DNA from: G965200765 sp965203865
GTDB taxonomy: Bacteria; Pseudomonadota; Gammaproteobacteria; Arenicellales; JAJDZL01
DNA: 64,000 nt
Assembly (NCBI GenBank): GCA_965203865.1
Contig: OZ241916.1
Span: 1,984,001 to 2,048,000 of the forward strand
Direction: 5' to 3'
A model generated the notes under the pieces. The model saw only the letters and a list, made by a program, of their open reading frames with translations, did no database searches and was not told the origin of the DNA. The position numbers were made by a program, and so were the translations under genes. Below are positions 35,798-43,999 of this stretch, piece after piece. Numbering within the stretch: the stretch's first letter is position 1; every line of letters begins with the position of its first letter.

Positions 35798-36367
35798 ATG
35801 AATAGTAACAATCAAAATACGAAATCGTCAAATGTAGTGATCCCGTTTCCAACCCAATTGCCCCAAGAAGATTGTGGCATATGCGGGTCTGACAATGTGG
35901 AAGCGCGGTTAGAAGAAATTTCTTTTGTGTATGGGCAAGGAAAAGATGCAACAACCTTGAATACAGTCGTTCCGGTTCACAAATGCCTGGATTGCGAATT
36001 TGAGTTCACTGGGCCAGCGGCTGACAGGATTTGCCATGATGCAGTTTGCAGGCATTTGAACATCGTGCCACCGATGAAACCCGATGAACTTTGTCAAATT
36101 CGAAAAAACCTTGGGTTGACACAGTCCAAACTGTCAGAGATTACTGGAATTGGCATCGCTTCTATAAACAGATGGGAAAAAGGTAGTTTAGTGCAAAGCC
36201 CAGCTATGGACGGATATTTATATCTTCTCGGCGAACCTGGAAATCTGGACATTTTGTTACGCAGAAAATTAGAAGGAGTAAATGTAGATCCCATCAGCCT
36301 TAAATTTCCTGATATTGGAGAAAACATCGACAAATTTCAGGAAATTGGCCGATTGTTCGCTCTCTGA
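35798..36367 (+). CDS. MqsA-like zinc-ribbon HTH protein (antitoxin/repressor)
   Basis: A 189-residue protein. The N-terminal zinc ribbon has two CxxC pairs, CGICG near residue 28 and CLDCEFEF near 61. A helix-turn-helix of the Xre/MqsA kind follows: LCQIRKNLGLTQSKLSEITGI and SINRWEKG near residues 103-135. MqsA antitoxins use the zinc ribbon to hold the toxin and the HTH to repress the operon. It is placed between the small toxin-like gene (6 bases) and the KGGVGR ATPase gene (15 bases), so all three likely share one message. Confidence 0.75.
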   Translation: MNSNNQNTKSSNVVIPFPTQLPQEDCGICGSDNVEARLEEISFVYGQGKDATTLNTVVPVHKCLDCEFEFTGPAADRICHDAVCRHLNIVPPMKPDELCQIRKNLGLTQSKLSEITGIGIASINRWEKGSLVQSPAMDGYLYLLGEPGNLDILLRRKLEGVNVDPISLKFPDIGENIDKFQEIGRLFAL

Positions 36368-36382
36368 AACGAAGAAAAAGTT

Positions 36383-38728
36383 ATGTATATAGTTACATTT
36401 TATTCATTCAAAGGCGGTGTTGGTCGTTCTATGGCCATGATGAACTGTGCCGCACAGTTGGTCGCTGAGGGGAAAAAGGTATTGGTCGCCGATTTCGACC
36501 TTGAAGCACCCGGATTAGATACTTTCAAACTAAAGAAATTTCGAGGAAACAAGAAGGGAATTGTTGAGTATGTTACAGAGTATTTGAGCACGGATCGCGC
36601 TCCTGGTATTTGTGACTATATTCACAAATGCTCTTTCAGTGAATCAGATTCCGGCGAACTCTGGATTATGCCCGCTGGTAACAGGAATAAAAGTTACCAT
36701 AAACGGCTGAATACAATAGATTGGAGACACTTGTACGACCAAAGAGATGGATTTTTATTGTTTGAAAATCTAAAGGCTCAATGGAAAAAATATTTTAAGC
36801 CTGATTATATTCTTATTGATTCGCGAACCGGGCACACCGATATAAGTGGCATTTGTACACGCCAACTACCAGATGCAGTAGTAATTTTATTCTTTCCCAA
36901 CGAGCAAAATCTGTCTGGCCTTGTACCCATTGTCGAGAGAATTAGAATTGAAAGTAAAAAACAGTCAAAAAACACCCGGCTACACTTTGTTACATCAAAT
37001 GTACCTGACATAGATGACGAACATAGTATCTTGGGCAAGCGCTTGCAGGCTTTTCGAAAAAATCTCAAGTATGAAGATCCAACTACAACAGTCCACCATT
37101 ACCCAAGCCTTTCATTGCTGGATCAAGAAATCTTCATAGTTTCTCGACCCAAGAGTCGTCTCGCGTCTGAGTATCGAACACTTGTAGAAGTAATACAAAA
37201 AGATAATCCACAAGATCGCAAAGGTGTTCTCCTGTTTTTGGGCGAAGAAAGAAAGTATCGTTTGGGAAAATCTTCCCACCATATGCGTCGACGCAGTACA
37301 TTGGACGATATCGATCAAAGAATAAGGCAATTCCTTATCCACCATCATAATGATTCAGAAATAGTTGAACACCTGGTCTCCCTCAAAGAAATGGGTGGGC
37401 AATTTGAAGAAGCCACACAAATTCTTGAACAAATACTTAAGGACGCTCCTGACAATTCATCACTATTGGTAAAAAAGGCGCGCTTGGCTTACCGATTAGA
37501 ACAACAAGATTTAGCCGTAGACACTGCTATTGCAGCTACAAATTTGGAAGAACTTTCTTATAACGAGTTAGATGAGATTGTTCGCCTTCTAATCTCAAGT
37601 TCTCCTAGTGCCATTGATTCAATTCATTCATGGCCTAGCATTCGTAAGCTTCAATGGATGGAGTTATTTAGGATTTCCCAGACACTCAGTGATAAACGAA
37701 AATTTCTAGCTAAGGCCGAACAGCTTATTCAAATTTCACGAGACAAAATGAATGATGAAGATTATAAACTTGAGAATCAATTGTTGGTTAATCTAATTGG
37801 ACAGAGAAAATTTAAGAATGCCTTTAAGTTTGCCGAAAAATTAGACATAAGGGGCTATGAACGAGCCATTGCATTTAATCTCGCAATGGCTAAATGGGGT
37901 TATACACAGCAGATCCCACTTGAGGACTTCAAACTAGTCATGAAGACACCAATAAAAGACGAAGGCGATGCTAACTATATGCAATGCATGAGTTTGGTTT
38001 ACTGGGTTTTAAAAGAAAAGGAGCAAGCCAGTAATTGGCTAGCCAAAGCAAAGCGGGAAATTAAATCAGTTCCTTTACGTACATTCTCGTGTTGGTCTTA
38101 CCTTTCACTAAATTCATCTACGTTCTTGGAAGACTTAAAGGATCAAGAAAAAATGATAAACGGGGAGAAAATTCTGCCAAGTATTTTCGACCCTATATAT
38201 TGCAAGTCAGGAGACATCATGAAAAATTTATTTGAGAATATTGAATTCAATGATACAGATTCTTTACGCTCCATAGGATTTGGAGGCTTCTTGCCTGTAT
38301 CAACATTAAAGTTAAAAGAAAGCCTAGATACTGTTCCATTCCGGCCCGGGGTGTATCTTGTATTAAATCCAACACAAGAAAAACCAGAATTCCTAAAGAA
38401 GAGCGTTGGTGGACATTTTAAAGGCAATAACCCCACTGTAAATTTAGGGTATTTGGAAAAGAATTGGGTAGATGATGGAACAATTCTGTATGCTGGAGAA
38501 ACTGAGCGAACATTATATGAACGAGTATCTGAGTTAATTGGTTTCGGTAGTGGCGAACCGCGCCCTCACCGCGGAGGGCGACTAATCTGGCAGCTCAAGA
38601 ATCATGATGAACTACTAATTTGTTGGCGAGTTCATGAAAATCCTGTTGATATGAAGCATCAGATAATCAAAGAATTCAAAAACAAATACAATGCGTTGCC
38701 GTTTGCAAACCTTCAAGAGCCAACATAA
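36383..38728 (+). CDS. KGGVGR-type ParA/MinD-like ATPase with helical repeats and C-terminal GIY-YIG-like domain
   Basis: A 781-residue multidomain protein. Residues 1-270 are a deviant Walker ATPase: FKGGVGRSMAMMN at 8-20, VADFDLEAPGLDTF near 36 and ILIDSRTGHTDISG near 145. Residues about 310-610 are TPR-like helices (FEEATQILEQILKDAPDN, ARLAYRLEQQDLAVDTA). From Met613 on, the protein is a GIY-YIG-like domain (FRPGVYLVLNP, ILYAGETERTLYERVSEL) nearly the same as the free gene at 34489. KGGVGR ATPases occur in conflict systems, with effector domains fused or adjacent. The order sensor-ATPase, helical scaffold, nuclease-like effector suggests a defence protein; function is inferred. Confidence 0.75.
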   Translation: MYIVTFYSFKGGVGRSMAMMNCAAQLVAEGKKVLVADFDLEAPGLDTFKLKKFRGNKKGIVEYVTEYLSTDRAPGICDYIHKCSFSESDSGELWIMPAGNRNKSYHKRLNTIDWRHLYDQRDGFLLFENLKAQWKKYFKPDYILIDSRTGHTDISGICTRQLPDAVVILFFPNEQNLSGLVPIVERIRIESKKQSKNTRLHFVTSNVPDIDDEHSILGKRLQAFRKNLKYEDPTTTVHHYPSLSLLDQEIFIVSRPKSRLASEYRTLVEVIQKDNPQDRKGVLLFLGEERKYRLGKSSHHMRRRSTLDDIDQRIRQFLIHHHNDSEIVEHLVSLKEMGGQFEEATQILEQILKDAPDNSSLLVKKARLAYRLEQQDLAVDTAIAATNLEELSYNELDEIVRLLISSSPSAIDSIHSWPSIRKLQWMELFRISQTLSDKRKFLAKAEQLIQISRDKMNDEDYKLENQLLVNLIGQRKFKNAFKFAEKLDIRGYERAIAFNLAMAKWGYTQQIPLEDFKLVMKTPIKDEGDANYMQCMSLVYWVLKEKEQASNWLAKAKREIKSVPLRTFSCWSYLSLNSSTFLEDLKDQEKMINGEKILPSIFDPIYCKSGDIMKNLFENIEFNDTDSLRSIGFGGFLPVSTLKLKESLDTVPFRPGVYLVLNPTQEKPEFLKKSVGGHFKGNNPTVNLGYLEKNWVDDGTILYAGETERTLYERVSELIGFGSGEPRPHRGGRLIWQLKNHDELLICWRVHENPVDMKHQIIKEFKNKYNALPFANLQEPT
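38209..38221 (+). promoter_or_regulatory. Internal ribosome-binding site and ATG at the GIY-YIG boundary
   Basis: AGGAG at 38209-38213, a 5-base spacer and an in-frame ATG at 38219 (Met613 of the ATPase fusion). Translation from here would give a free protein of about 169 residues, like the stand-alone copy at 34489. It may be a working internal start or the fossil of a once separate gene. Confidence 0.5.
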
Positions 38729-38787
38729 ATAACATGAAATTCAGGAGAATTGTGAATTCTTCAAATTCAAATTAGGTTGTACAGGTT

Positions 38788-39480
38788 ATGCAAACCATTG
38801 CGGTTCTTCAAAATACGGCTTTTGAGCATTTAGGGTTGATTGAGGACCATCTGGAAGGCCGTAATATTCGCTTTCGATACATACGCCCCACCTATGACAA
38901 AGACTGGCGACAGACAATTAACCAACCCAAGGACGGGTTAATCGTTTTGGGGGCCGCACCCTACGGTACAGTTAGCACTCCTGTTCTTGACCAATTGGAG
39001 GACAAAGTCGAAGCAGTTCGGGCCTGCCTTGAAGAGAAAATCCCTGTGCTGGCAATTAGCACCGGCACGCAAATTCTTTCACTTGCATCTGGAAATCCAG
39101 TACTTCCAAAGCAATTGACCTTGGAAGTCAAGACCGCACATCAAGCGCGTTCAGACTCGCTAAATGGTTACATGCCGGAAAAATTTCCAGTCGCAACCTA
39201 CATGAGAGACCTGCCTGCAATTCCAGAAAAAGCCGATATTCTTGCTACATTTCAAGATGGTTCACCCGCAGTTTTTCAGATGTTTGAAACCTGTCTTGGA
39301 TTTATTGGCCACCCGGGAATAAAAAGCGCGATGATTGAAGATTCGTTCGTGCAAATTCCAGAAGAAGCAATCGATGCATCAGATGCTCTTGGACAACTGA
39401 GAATTCGCCAGCGTCAACTGGAAGATGCACTTGTTTCCATGATGACCGGCATCATCCAGATAACCGGATGGATGAATTAA
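38788..39480 (+). CDS. Class I glutamine amidotransferase-like protein lacking the catalytic cysteine
   Basis: A 230-residue GATase1-fold protein (GMP synthase amidotransferase-like). The nucleophile elbow, normally G-I-C-L-G-H-Q, reads AISTGTQ with Ser91. The later HPE reads HPG (His175, Gly177). So cysteine and glutamate of the triad are both replaced and glutaminase activity is unlikely. It begins the plus-strand run leading to dsrE and sHdr genes, and I recall amidotransferase-like genes near lipS/sHdr clusters in other sulfur oxidisers (unverified). Two decayed 5' copies lie upstream at 32337 and 35052. Confidence 0.75.
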   Translation: MQTIAVLQNTAFEHLGLIEDHLEGRNIRFRYIRPTYDKDWRQTINQPKDGLIVLGAAPYGTVSTPVLDQLEDKVEAVRACLEEKIPVLAISTGTQILSLASGNPVLPKQLTLEVKTAHQARSDSLNGYMPEKFPVATYMRDLPAIPEKADILATFQDGSPAVFQMFETCLGFIGHPGIKSAMIEDSFVQIPEEAIDASDALGQLRIRQRQLEDALVSMMTGIIQITGWMN

Positions 39481-39522
39481 TTTTACAAACACGCTTACCG
39501 CATCACTTTGCTGCCCGATATT

Positions 39523-39531
39523 TGCTATACT
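39523..39531 (+). promoter_or_regulatory. Extended -10 promoter upstream of dsrE/sHdr operon
   Basis: TGCTATACT fits an extended -10 (TGnTATAAT) and sits 45 bases before the dsrE start in the 95-base gap after the amidotransferase-like gene. No good -35 accompanies it, as is common for extended -10 promoters. Confidence 0.4.
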
Positions 39532-39575
39532 TTCTAACAAGTTCATCAAACGGCTAGATTCAAGATAATACCCGC

Positions 39576-39956
39576 ATGGCTGAAAAACTGGTAATTATGA
39601 TGGTAAACTCGGACCCTTCAAACGGTGAAGAGTTGGGAGCACCTATATTCCAGGCGACAGTGGCCGCTGCAATGGAATATGAAGTTGAGGTTGTGTGTAC
39701 TGCAACTGCAGGAAAACTCATGAAAAAAGGCGTGGCGGAAAATTTATTCGTCAAAGAAGGCTCCAGCAAGTCTGTCTACGATTTCATCAAGGACGCTCAT
39801 GATGCCGGAGTCAAGTTCTTCTGCTGCTCCCCGAATCTTGATCTCTTTGATATGACAACAGACGATTTGATTCCAGAGTGTGAAGGAGTTGTGGGTGGTG
39901 CTTACGTAATTGAGCGTGTAATGGAAGAGGACGATACAAAGGTATTGAGCTACTGA
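39576..39956 (+). CDS. DsrE-family sulfur carrier/transferase
   Basis: A 126-residue DsrE/DsrF-like protein with a FFCCSPN motif holding Cys83 and Cys84, one of which is the likely persulfide carrier. Early strands LVIMMVNSDPSNGEELGAP and VEVVCTATAGKLMKKG match the DsrE3-type proteins that accompany sHdr clusters and swap sulfur with TusA. It is the first gene of the sHdr run and ends 7 bases before sHdrC1. Confidence 0.82.
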   Translation: MAEKLVIMMVNSDPSNGEELGAPIFQATVAAAMEYEVEVVCTATAGKLMKKGVAENLFVKEGSSKSVYDFIKDAHDAGVKFFCCSPNLDLFDMTTDDLIPECEGVVGGAYVIERVMEEDDTKVLSY

Positions 39957-39963
39957 ATGGAAG

Positions 39964-40722
39964 ATGAGTGAAGCAACTACATCAATTGGAGACCCCTTGC
40001 CCGGCGATTCGGAAGCAAGTCGGGAAACTTTAGAAGAAATTTTTTCCGATATTTGTTCTCACCCCCTGTACGACCATGAATTGAATGGTTGTCTGAATTG
40101 CGGCATATGCACGGCAACCTGCCCTTCGGCTCACTATTTCGACTATTCCCCGAGAGAAATTGTCCAGCTTCTCTGGACTGAAAATCTGGATGGCATTTAC
40201 GATGCCATGCAGGAAAAAATCTGGGCTTGTGCACAGTGCTATACGTGCGCAGCTCGCTGCCCGTTCGGCAATTCGCCCGGCGGACTAGTCAGCATCATGC
40301 GAGAAGTTTCCATCAAGCATGGCTTGCAGTCCGCCAAAGATGCATTGCGACCATTTTCAAGAGTAATGCTGAAACTGATATCAACGGGCAACCAATTATC
40401 ACCGGATATGATTACGCCTGACCATTTTGCGGATTGGGGACCGAATGTAAGTAAAATAAAAGCCCCGCTGAATATTTTGCGAAAAGCGATTCCCGTACCC
40501 ACCATGCATACGACGAACACTGCATGGGAAGTCAACTTGAAGACTTCAATTGAGTTGTATACGATTTGGGAAGACTCGGGCGTGCTGGACCAGCTGGAAA
40601 CGATTGATGAAAACCTGTTCGATGTGATTGTCGACATCATGGATGAAAAGCGCGAGGATTATGAAGACTGGCTGGAAGAACAGAAAACGAATGAATCTGA
40701 TATTGAGGAGAATGAAAAATGA
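39964..40722 (+). CDS. shdrC1: sHdrC1, heterodisulfide reductase-like iron-sulfur subunit
   Basis: A 252-residue HdrC-like protein with two [4Fe-4S] motifs: CLNCGICTATCP near residue 41 and CAQCYTCAARCP near 84. It passes electrons between the flavoprotein HdrA and the catalytic HdrB in the sulfur-oxidising (sHdr) complex, which is cytoplasmic. It overlaps sHdrB1 by 4 bases. Gene order C1-B1-A-H-C2-B2 is the hallmark of sHdr rather than methanogen Hdr. A helical acidic tail ends the protein. Confidence 0.88.
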   Translation: MSEATTSIGDPLPGDSEASRETLEEIFSDICSHPLYDHELNGCLNCGICTATCPSAHYFDYSPREIVQLLWTENLDGIYDAMQEKIWACAQCYTCAARCPFGNSPGGLVSIMREVSIKHGLQSAKDALRPFSRVMLKLISTGNQLSPDMITPDHFADWGPNVSKIKAPLNILRKAIPVPTMHTTNTAWEVNLKTSIELYTIWEDSGVLDQLETIDENLFDVIVDIMDEKREDYEDWLEEQKTNESDIEENEK

Positions 40723-42080
40723 GCATAGAAGTTACTTTCAATAGCGGCAGCTCTGGCGAACGCTTCACTGGGCATGGAGCCGAATGGCGCGACTCAAACC
40801 TGAGTGCTGACCAGGCGCAACTGGCAACCCAATGGGTTGAAGCCAAAGTTGACAAGCGCGCCATGCTTACAAACCGGGAGCGAGTCGAGGATGTCCGCGA
40901 AATCATGTGGCAACTTGAAAAAGAGGGTGAAATTGTTGTTCATCGCATCAACGACGGCCACCAGCCTGTAATTGCAAAAACACTCTACGGGTGGGAGAAG
41001 AAAATTCCCACAAATCGCTTGTGGCATCACAAGTCTTGTGGCCAATGCGGAAATATTCCGGGATATCCGGCTTCTTTGCTATGGCTAATGAATGAGTTGA
41101 ATGTCACCTATCTTGACGAAACTGATCAAACATCCTGCACTGCATGGAATTATCACGGCTCTGGAATCGGCAATGTGGTCAGTTTGGCTGCTGTATTCCT
41201 GCGCAATTTTCACCAGGCATACGTAGCATCTCAAGCTGAAGGACTTGACCCGGCCTACTACTATCCGCTTGTACACTGTGGTACATCGTTTGGAAACTAC
41301 AAGGAAATGCGAGGGTTCCTGCTTCACTCGTCCGAATTGCGGGAGCAGGTAAAGAAAATTCTTGCAAAAATCGGAAGACTGGTCGACGGCAAGATATTGA
41401 TCCCTGAAGAAATTGTCCACTACTCCGAGTGGTTGCACGTCATGCGAGACAGAATCAGTGCGCAGCAGCAAATTGATGCAAGCAATATTCGCAGTGTTAT
41501 TCACCCTGCATGCCATGTCTATAAAATGGTACCCGAAGATGTAATCTACGACGATGATGTGCTGGACGGCAACCGCGTCGCTGTATCAACCGGTTTGATG
41601 CAGTCTCTTGGAACACAAGTCATAGACTACTCAACTTGGTACGATTGCTGCGGATTTGGATTTCGTCATATTATTTCCGAGCGGGAATTCACCCGTTCGT
41701 TCGCTATCGACCGCAAAATCAAGGTTGCTGTAGAAGAAGCAAAGGCCGATGTCATGATCGGTCATGATACTGGTTGCATCACCACGCTGGACAAGAATCA
41801 GTGGATCGGCAAGGCGGTAGACAAGAATTACGAGATGCCGATAATGGCTGACTGCCAATTTGCTGCCGTACTTTGCGGAGCGCACCCATACAAGATTGCA
41901 CAACTGCACTGGCACTCCTCCGCTTTCGAAAAGCTATTGGAGAAACTTGGAATTGACTGGGAAAAGTCAAAGTCCGAGTTTGAAAACTACCTGAAAGAAG
42001 TTGAAGCGGGAGATTATCAAACCCTTTACGACCCGCGTCGGGCCATAACATCGGGACCGGGTGTCGAGAACCGTCTATGA
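40719..42080 (+). CDS. shdrB1: sHdrB1, heterodisulfide reductase-like catalytic subunit
   Basis: A 453-residue HdrB-like protein with spread cysteine motifs: KSCGQCGN near 107, HPACHVYKM near 266, WYDCCGFGFRH near 306 and HDTGC near 350. HdrB binds noncubane [4Fe-4S] clusters that act on disulfides. B1 and B2 of sHdr are thought to handle sulfane-sulfur and lipoyl-bound intermediates. It overlaps both neighbours by 4 bases, indicating tight co-translation. Confidence 0.85.
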   Translation: MSIEVTFNSGSSGERFTGHGAEWRDSNLSADQAQLATQWVEAKVDKRAMLTNRERVEDVREIMWQLEKEGEIVVHRINDGHQPVIAKTLYGWEKKIPTNRLWHHKSCGQCGNIPGYPASLLWLMNELNVTYLDETDQTSCTAWNYHGSGIGNVVSLAAVFLRNFHQAYVASQAEGLDPAYYYPLVHCGTSFGNYKEMRGFLLHSSELREQVKKILAKIGRLVDGKILIPEEIVHYSEWLHVMRDRISAQQQIDASNIRSVIHPACHVYKMVPEDVIYDDDVLDGNRVAVSTGLMQSLGTQVIDYSTWYDCCGFGFRHIISEREFTRSFAIDRKIKVAVEEAKADVMIGHDTGCITTLDKNQWIGKAVDKNYEMPIMADCQFAAVLCGAHPYKIAQLHWHSSAFEKLLEKLGIDWEKSKSEFENYLKEVEAGDYQTLYDPRRAITSGPGVENRL

Positions 42081-43114
42081 ATTCAAGTGTGCTGGTTGTC
42101 GGTGGCGGTCCAGCCGGGCTTTCTGCAGCAAGGGCTCTTGCCGATGTAGGCCAATCAGTCATCCTGGTTGAAAAAGAAGAAATATTGGGAGGTGCTCCCA
42201 TCCTGTCCGGCTATGCGCGACTGGTTCCGTCTGGAGAATGGGCAAGCGATGCGATCGGCCGGATGGTCACCTCAGTTGAAAACCATAAAAATATCGAATG
42301 CCGGCTGAATACAAGAATCACTCAGCTTTCTGGTGAAAACGGAAACTTCAAAGCGGTTGCTTCAGAAGGTTCTGAGATTTCAACATCATCCGTAATCCTG
42401 GCCACGGGCTTCACCCATTTTGACTCGATTAACAAACCGGAGTGGGGATTCGGAAGCCATCCAGACGTTGTAACAACTACGCAAGTCGAACAAATGCAGT
42501 CTTCTGGAAATGGTATTCACTGTCCTTCTGATGGGCGAGAACCAAAACGCGTCGCCATTTTGCTTTGCGTTGGCTCCCGCGACCGGCAAATTGGCCGAGA
42601 ATGGTGTTCCAAGATCTGCTGCACTGTTGCCGCCAACCAGGCAATGGAAATTCGCAAAGAACTGCCAAACAGCAGTGTCTATATCTACTACATGGACATA
42701 CGAACATTTGGACTGTACGAAGGCCAGTTCTACTGGCGCAGTCAGGAAGAGTTTAAAGTCAAGTACATCAAGGCAAGAATTGCAGAAGTTACATCCGACG
42801 GCGACCGATTGCTTCTCAAAGGCGAAGACACGCTGGTCAAAAGACCTATTTCCATCCCGTTTGATTTGGTTATTCACGCAATCGGCATGGACCCGAATTT
42901 GGAGAATCCGGAAATATCCTCCATCTTTGGCGTTGAACTGGAGTCGCATGGACATATCAAGAGAGCGTCTTCCTATGATTCAGTCGCTGGAACATCGCGA
43001 GCGGGTATTCATGTAGCTGGTGCTGCAACCGGACCGGAAACCATTGACGACTCTATCGCCCAAGGTCAAGCTGCTGCAATGGCTTCACTTGGCATAATCA
43101 GAAAATCTGCGTGA
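42077..43114 (+). CDS. shdrA: sHdrA, heterodisulfide reductase-like flavoprotein
   Basis: A 345-residue FAD protein. The dinucleotide fold is VLVVGGGPAGLSAARALADVG at residues 5-25. The HdrA cluster-binding block is ILLCVGSRDRQIGREWC followed by SKICC near 160-180, and the C-terminal FAD contact is IHVAGAATGPETIDDSIAQG. It lacks the long ferredoxin and thioredoxin-reductase additions of methanogen HdrA, as sHdrA does. It is the electron-confurcating or shuttling core of the complex. Confidence 0.88.
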   Translation: MNSSVLVVGGGPAGLSAARALADVGQSVILVEKEEILGGAPILSGYARLVPSGEWASDAIGRMVTSVENHKNIECRLNTRITQLSGENGNFKAVASEGSEISTSSVILATGFTHFDSINKPEWGFGSHPDVVTTTQVEQMQSSGNGIHCPSDGREPKRVAILLCVGSRDRQIGREWCSKICCTVAANQAMEIRKELPNSSVYIYYMDIRTFGLYEGQFYWRSQEEFKVKYIKARIAEVTSDGDRLLLKGEDTLVKRPISIPFDLVIHAIGMDPNLENPEISSIFGVELESHGHIKRASSYDSVAGTSRAGIHVAGAATGPETIDDSIAQGQAAAMASLGIIRKSA

Positions 43115-43145
43115 ATCAAAATTGAACGAGGTTGAAGTCAAAACC

Positions 43146-43982
43146 ATGCGCGACAGCGCAATTGCGAAACCACCTGTTCTGCATCTGGACGGGAGATATT
43201 TGCGAAATTCGTTTGAGTCAATGGCCAAATCTACTGAAAAACTGGGTGGAGTTGAAAGCGTTGTACAAGCATTGGAGGGAAAGTCAGTACTGTTTCAGCG
43301 CACCTTTGTCAATTCAGGAAAGGATTTACAGTTAAAAGAGTTTCTGGATGTCTGCGCATTTATTCCTACGGTGCGTCGACGATTGAAACTTGCACTGGAA
43401 AAGAAAGGGTTCGACCATATTAAAATCTCCATTCAACAATTATTGGAGAATGTAGCCTTGCAGAACGCTGATGAAAAAATCAATTGTTTCATTCATAGAT
43501 TTCCACTGGAGAATTCTTACCGCTGGACTCATGATCTAGCTACTGAAATTCTTCATTTCTGCGACCCGCAAACCTTTCCCTTGATGACGCGCTGGATTTG
43601 GGATGAAAAAACAAAATCCGGTGTCATGCATGAAATTTGGTTTCACCAATACGAAATTGAGCATTCCTGCTTGCCCAATGGCATCCAAACGCATTTGGTG
43701 TTGCGTAAAGAGTTTGAAGATTTTTTGAAAAATGCGGGTGTATTCGCAGATGAACACTTTGTGATTGATTTGCTGTGCGCCTGGATTTACAGCGCGTACA
43801 TCGGCACTCAGGGGAGCAGCTATCTCAAGACTGATTTTGCTCAGGGTGACACTTCTCTTGCTTACACTCTTCGTATGCTGGGCCTGGATGGTATTACAGG
43901 CGACCATGGCGCAACCCGCCTGCTTCTGTCTGGTGGAAAGCGTCATGTAATGTCCAGCCCAATCGATGCCGTGGTGCATTAA
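43146..43982 (+). CDS. shdrH: sHdrH, conserved protein of the sHdr complex locus
   Basis: A protein of about 278 residues with no cysteine clusters and no known domain; it corresponds in position to sHdrH, the uncharacterised gene between sHdrA and sHdrC2 in other sulfur oxidisers. The sequence is mixed alpha/beta with FIHRFPLENSYRWTHDLATE and TRWIWDEKTKSGVMHEIW. I start at the ATG at 43146; a TTG at 43122 is also in frame, but GAGG lies between the two. Role unknown; probably structural. Confidence 0.75.
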   Translation: MRDSAIAKPPVLHLDGRYLRNSFESMAKSTEKLGGVESVVQALEGKSVLFQRTFVNSGKDLQLKEFLDVCAFIPTVRRRLKLALEKKGFDHIKISIQQLLENVALQNADEKINCFIHRFPLENSYRWTHDLATEILHFCDPQTFPLMTRWIWDEKTKSGVMHEIWFHQYEIEHSCLPNGIQTHLVLRKEFEDFLKNAGVFADEHFVIDLLCAWIYSAYIGTQGSSYLKTDFAQGDTSLAYTLRMLGLDGITGDHGATRLLLSGGKRHVMSSPIDAVVH

Positions 43983-43999
43983 CTTCAGGTCAATTAATC

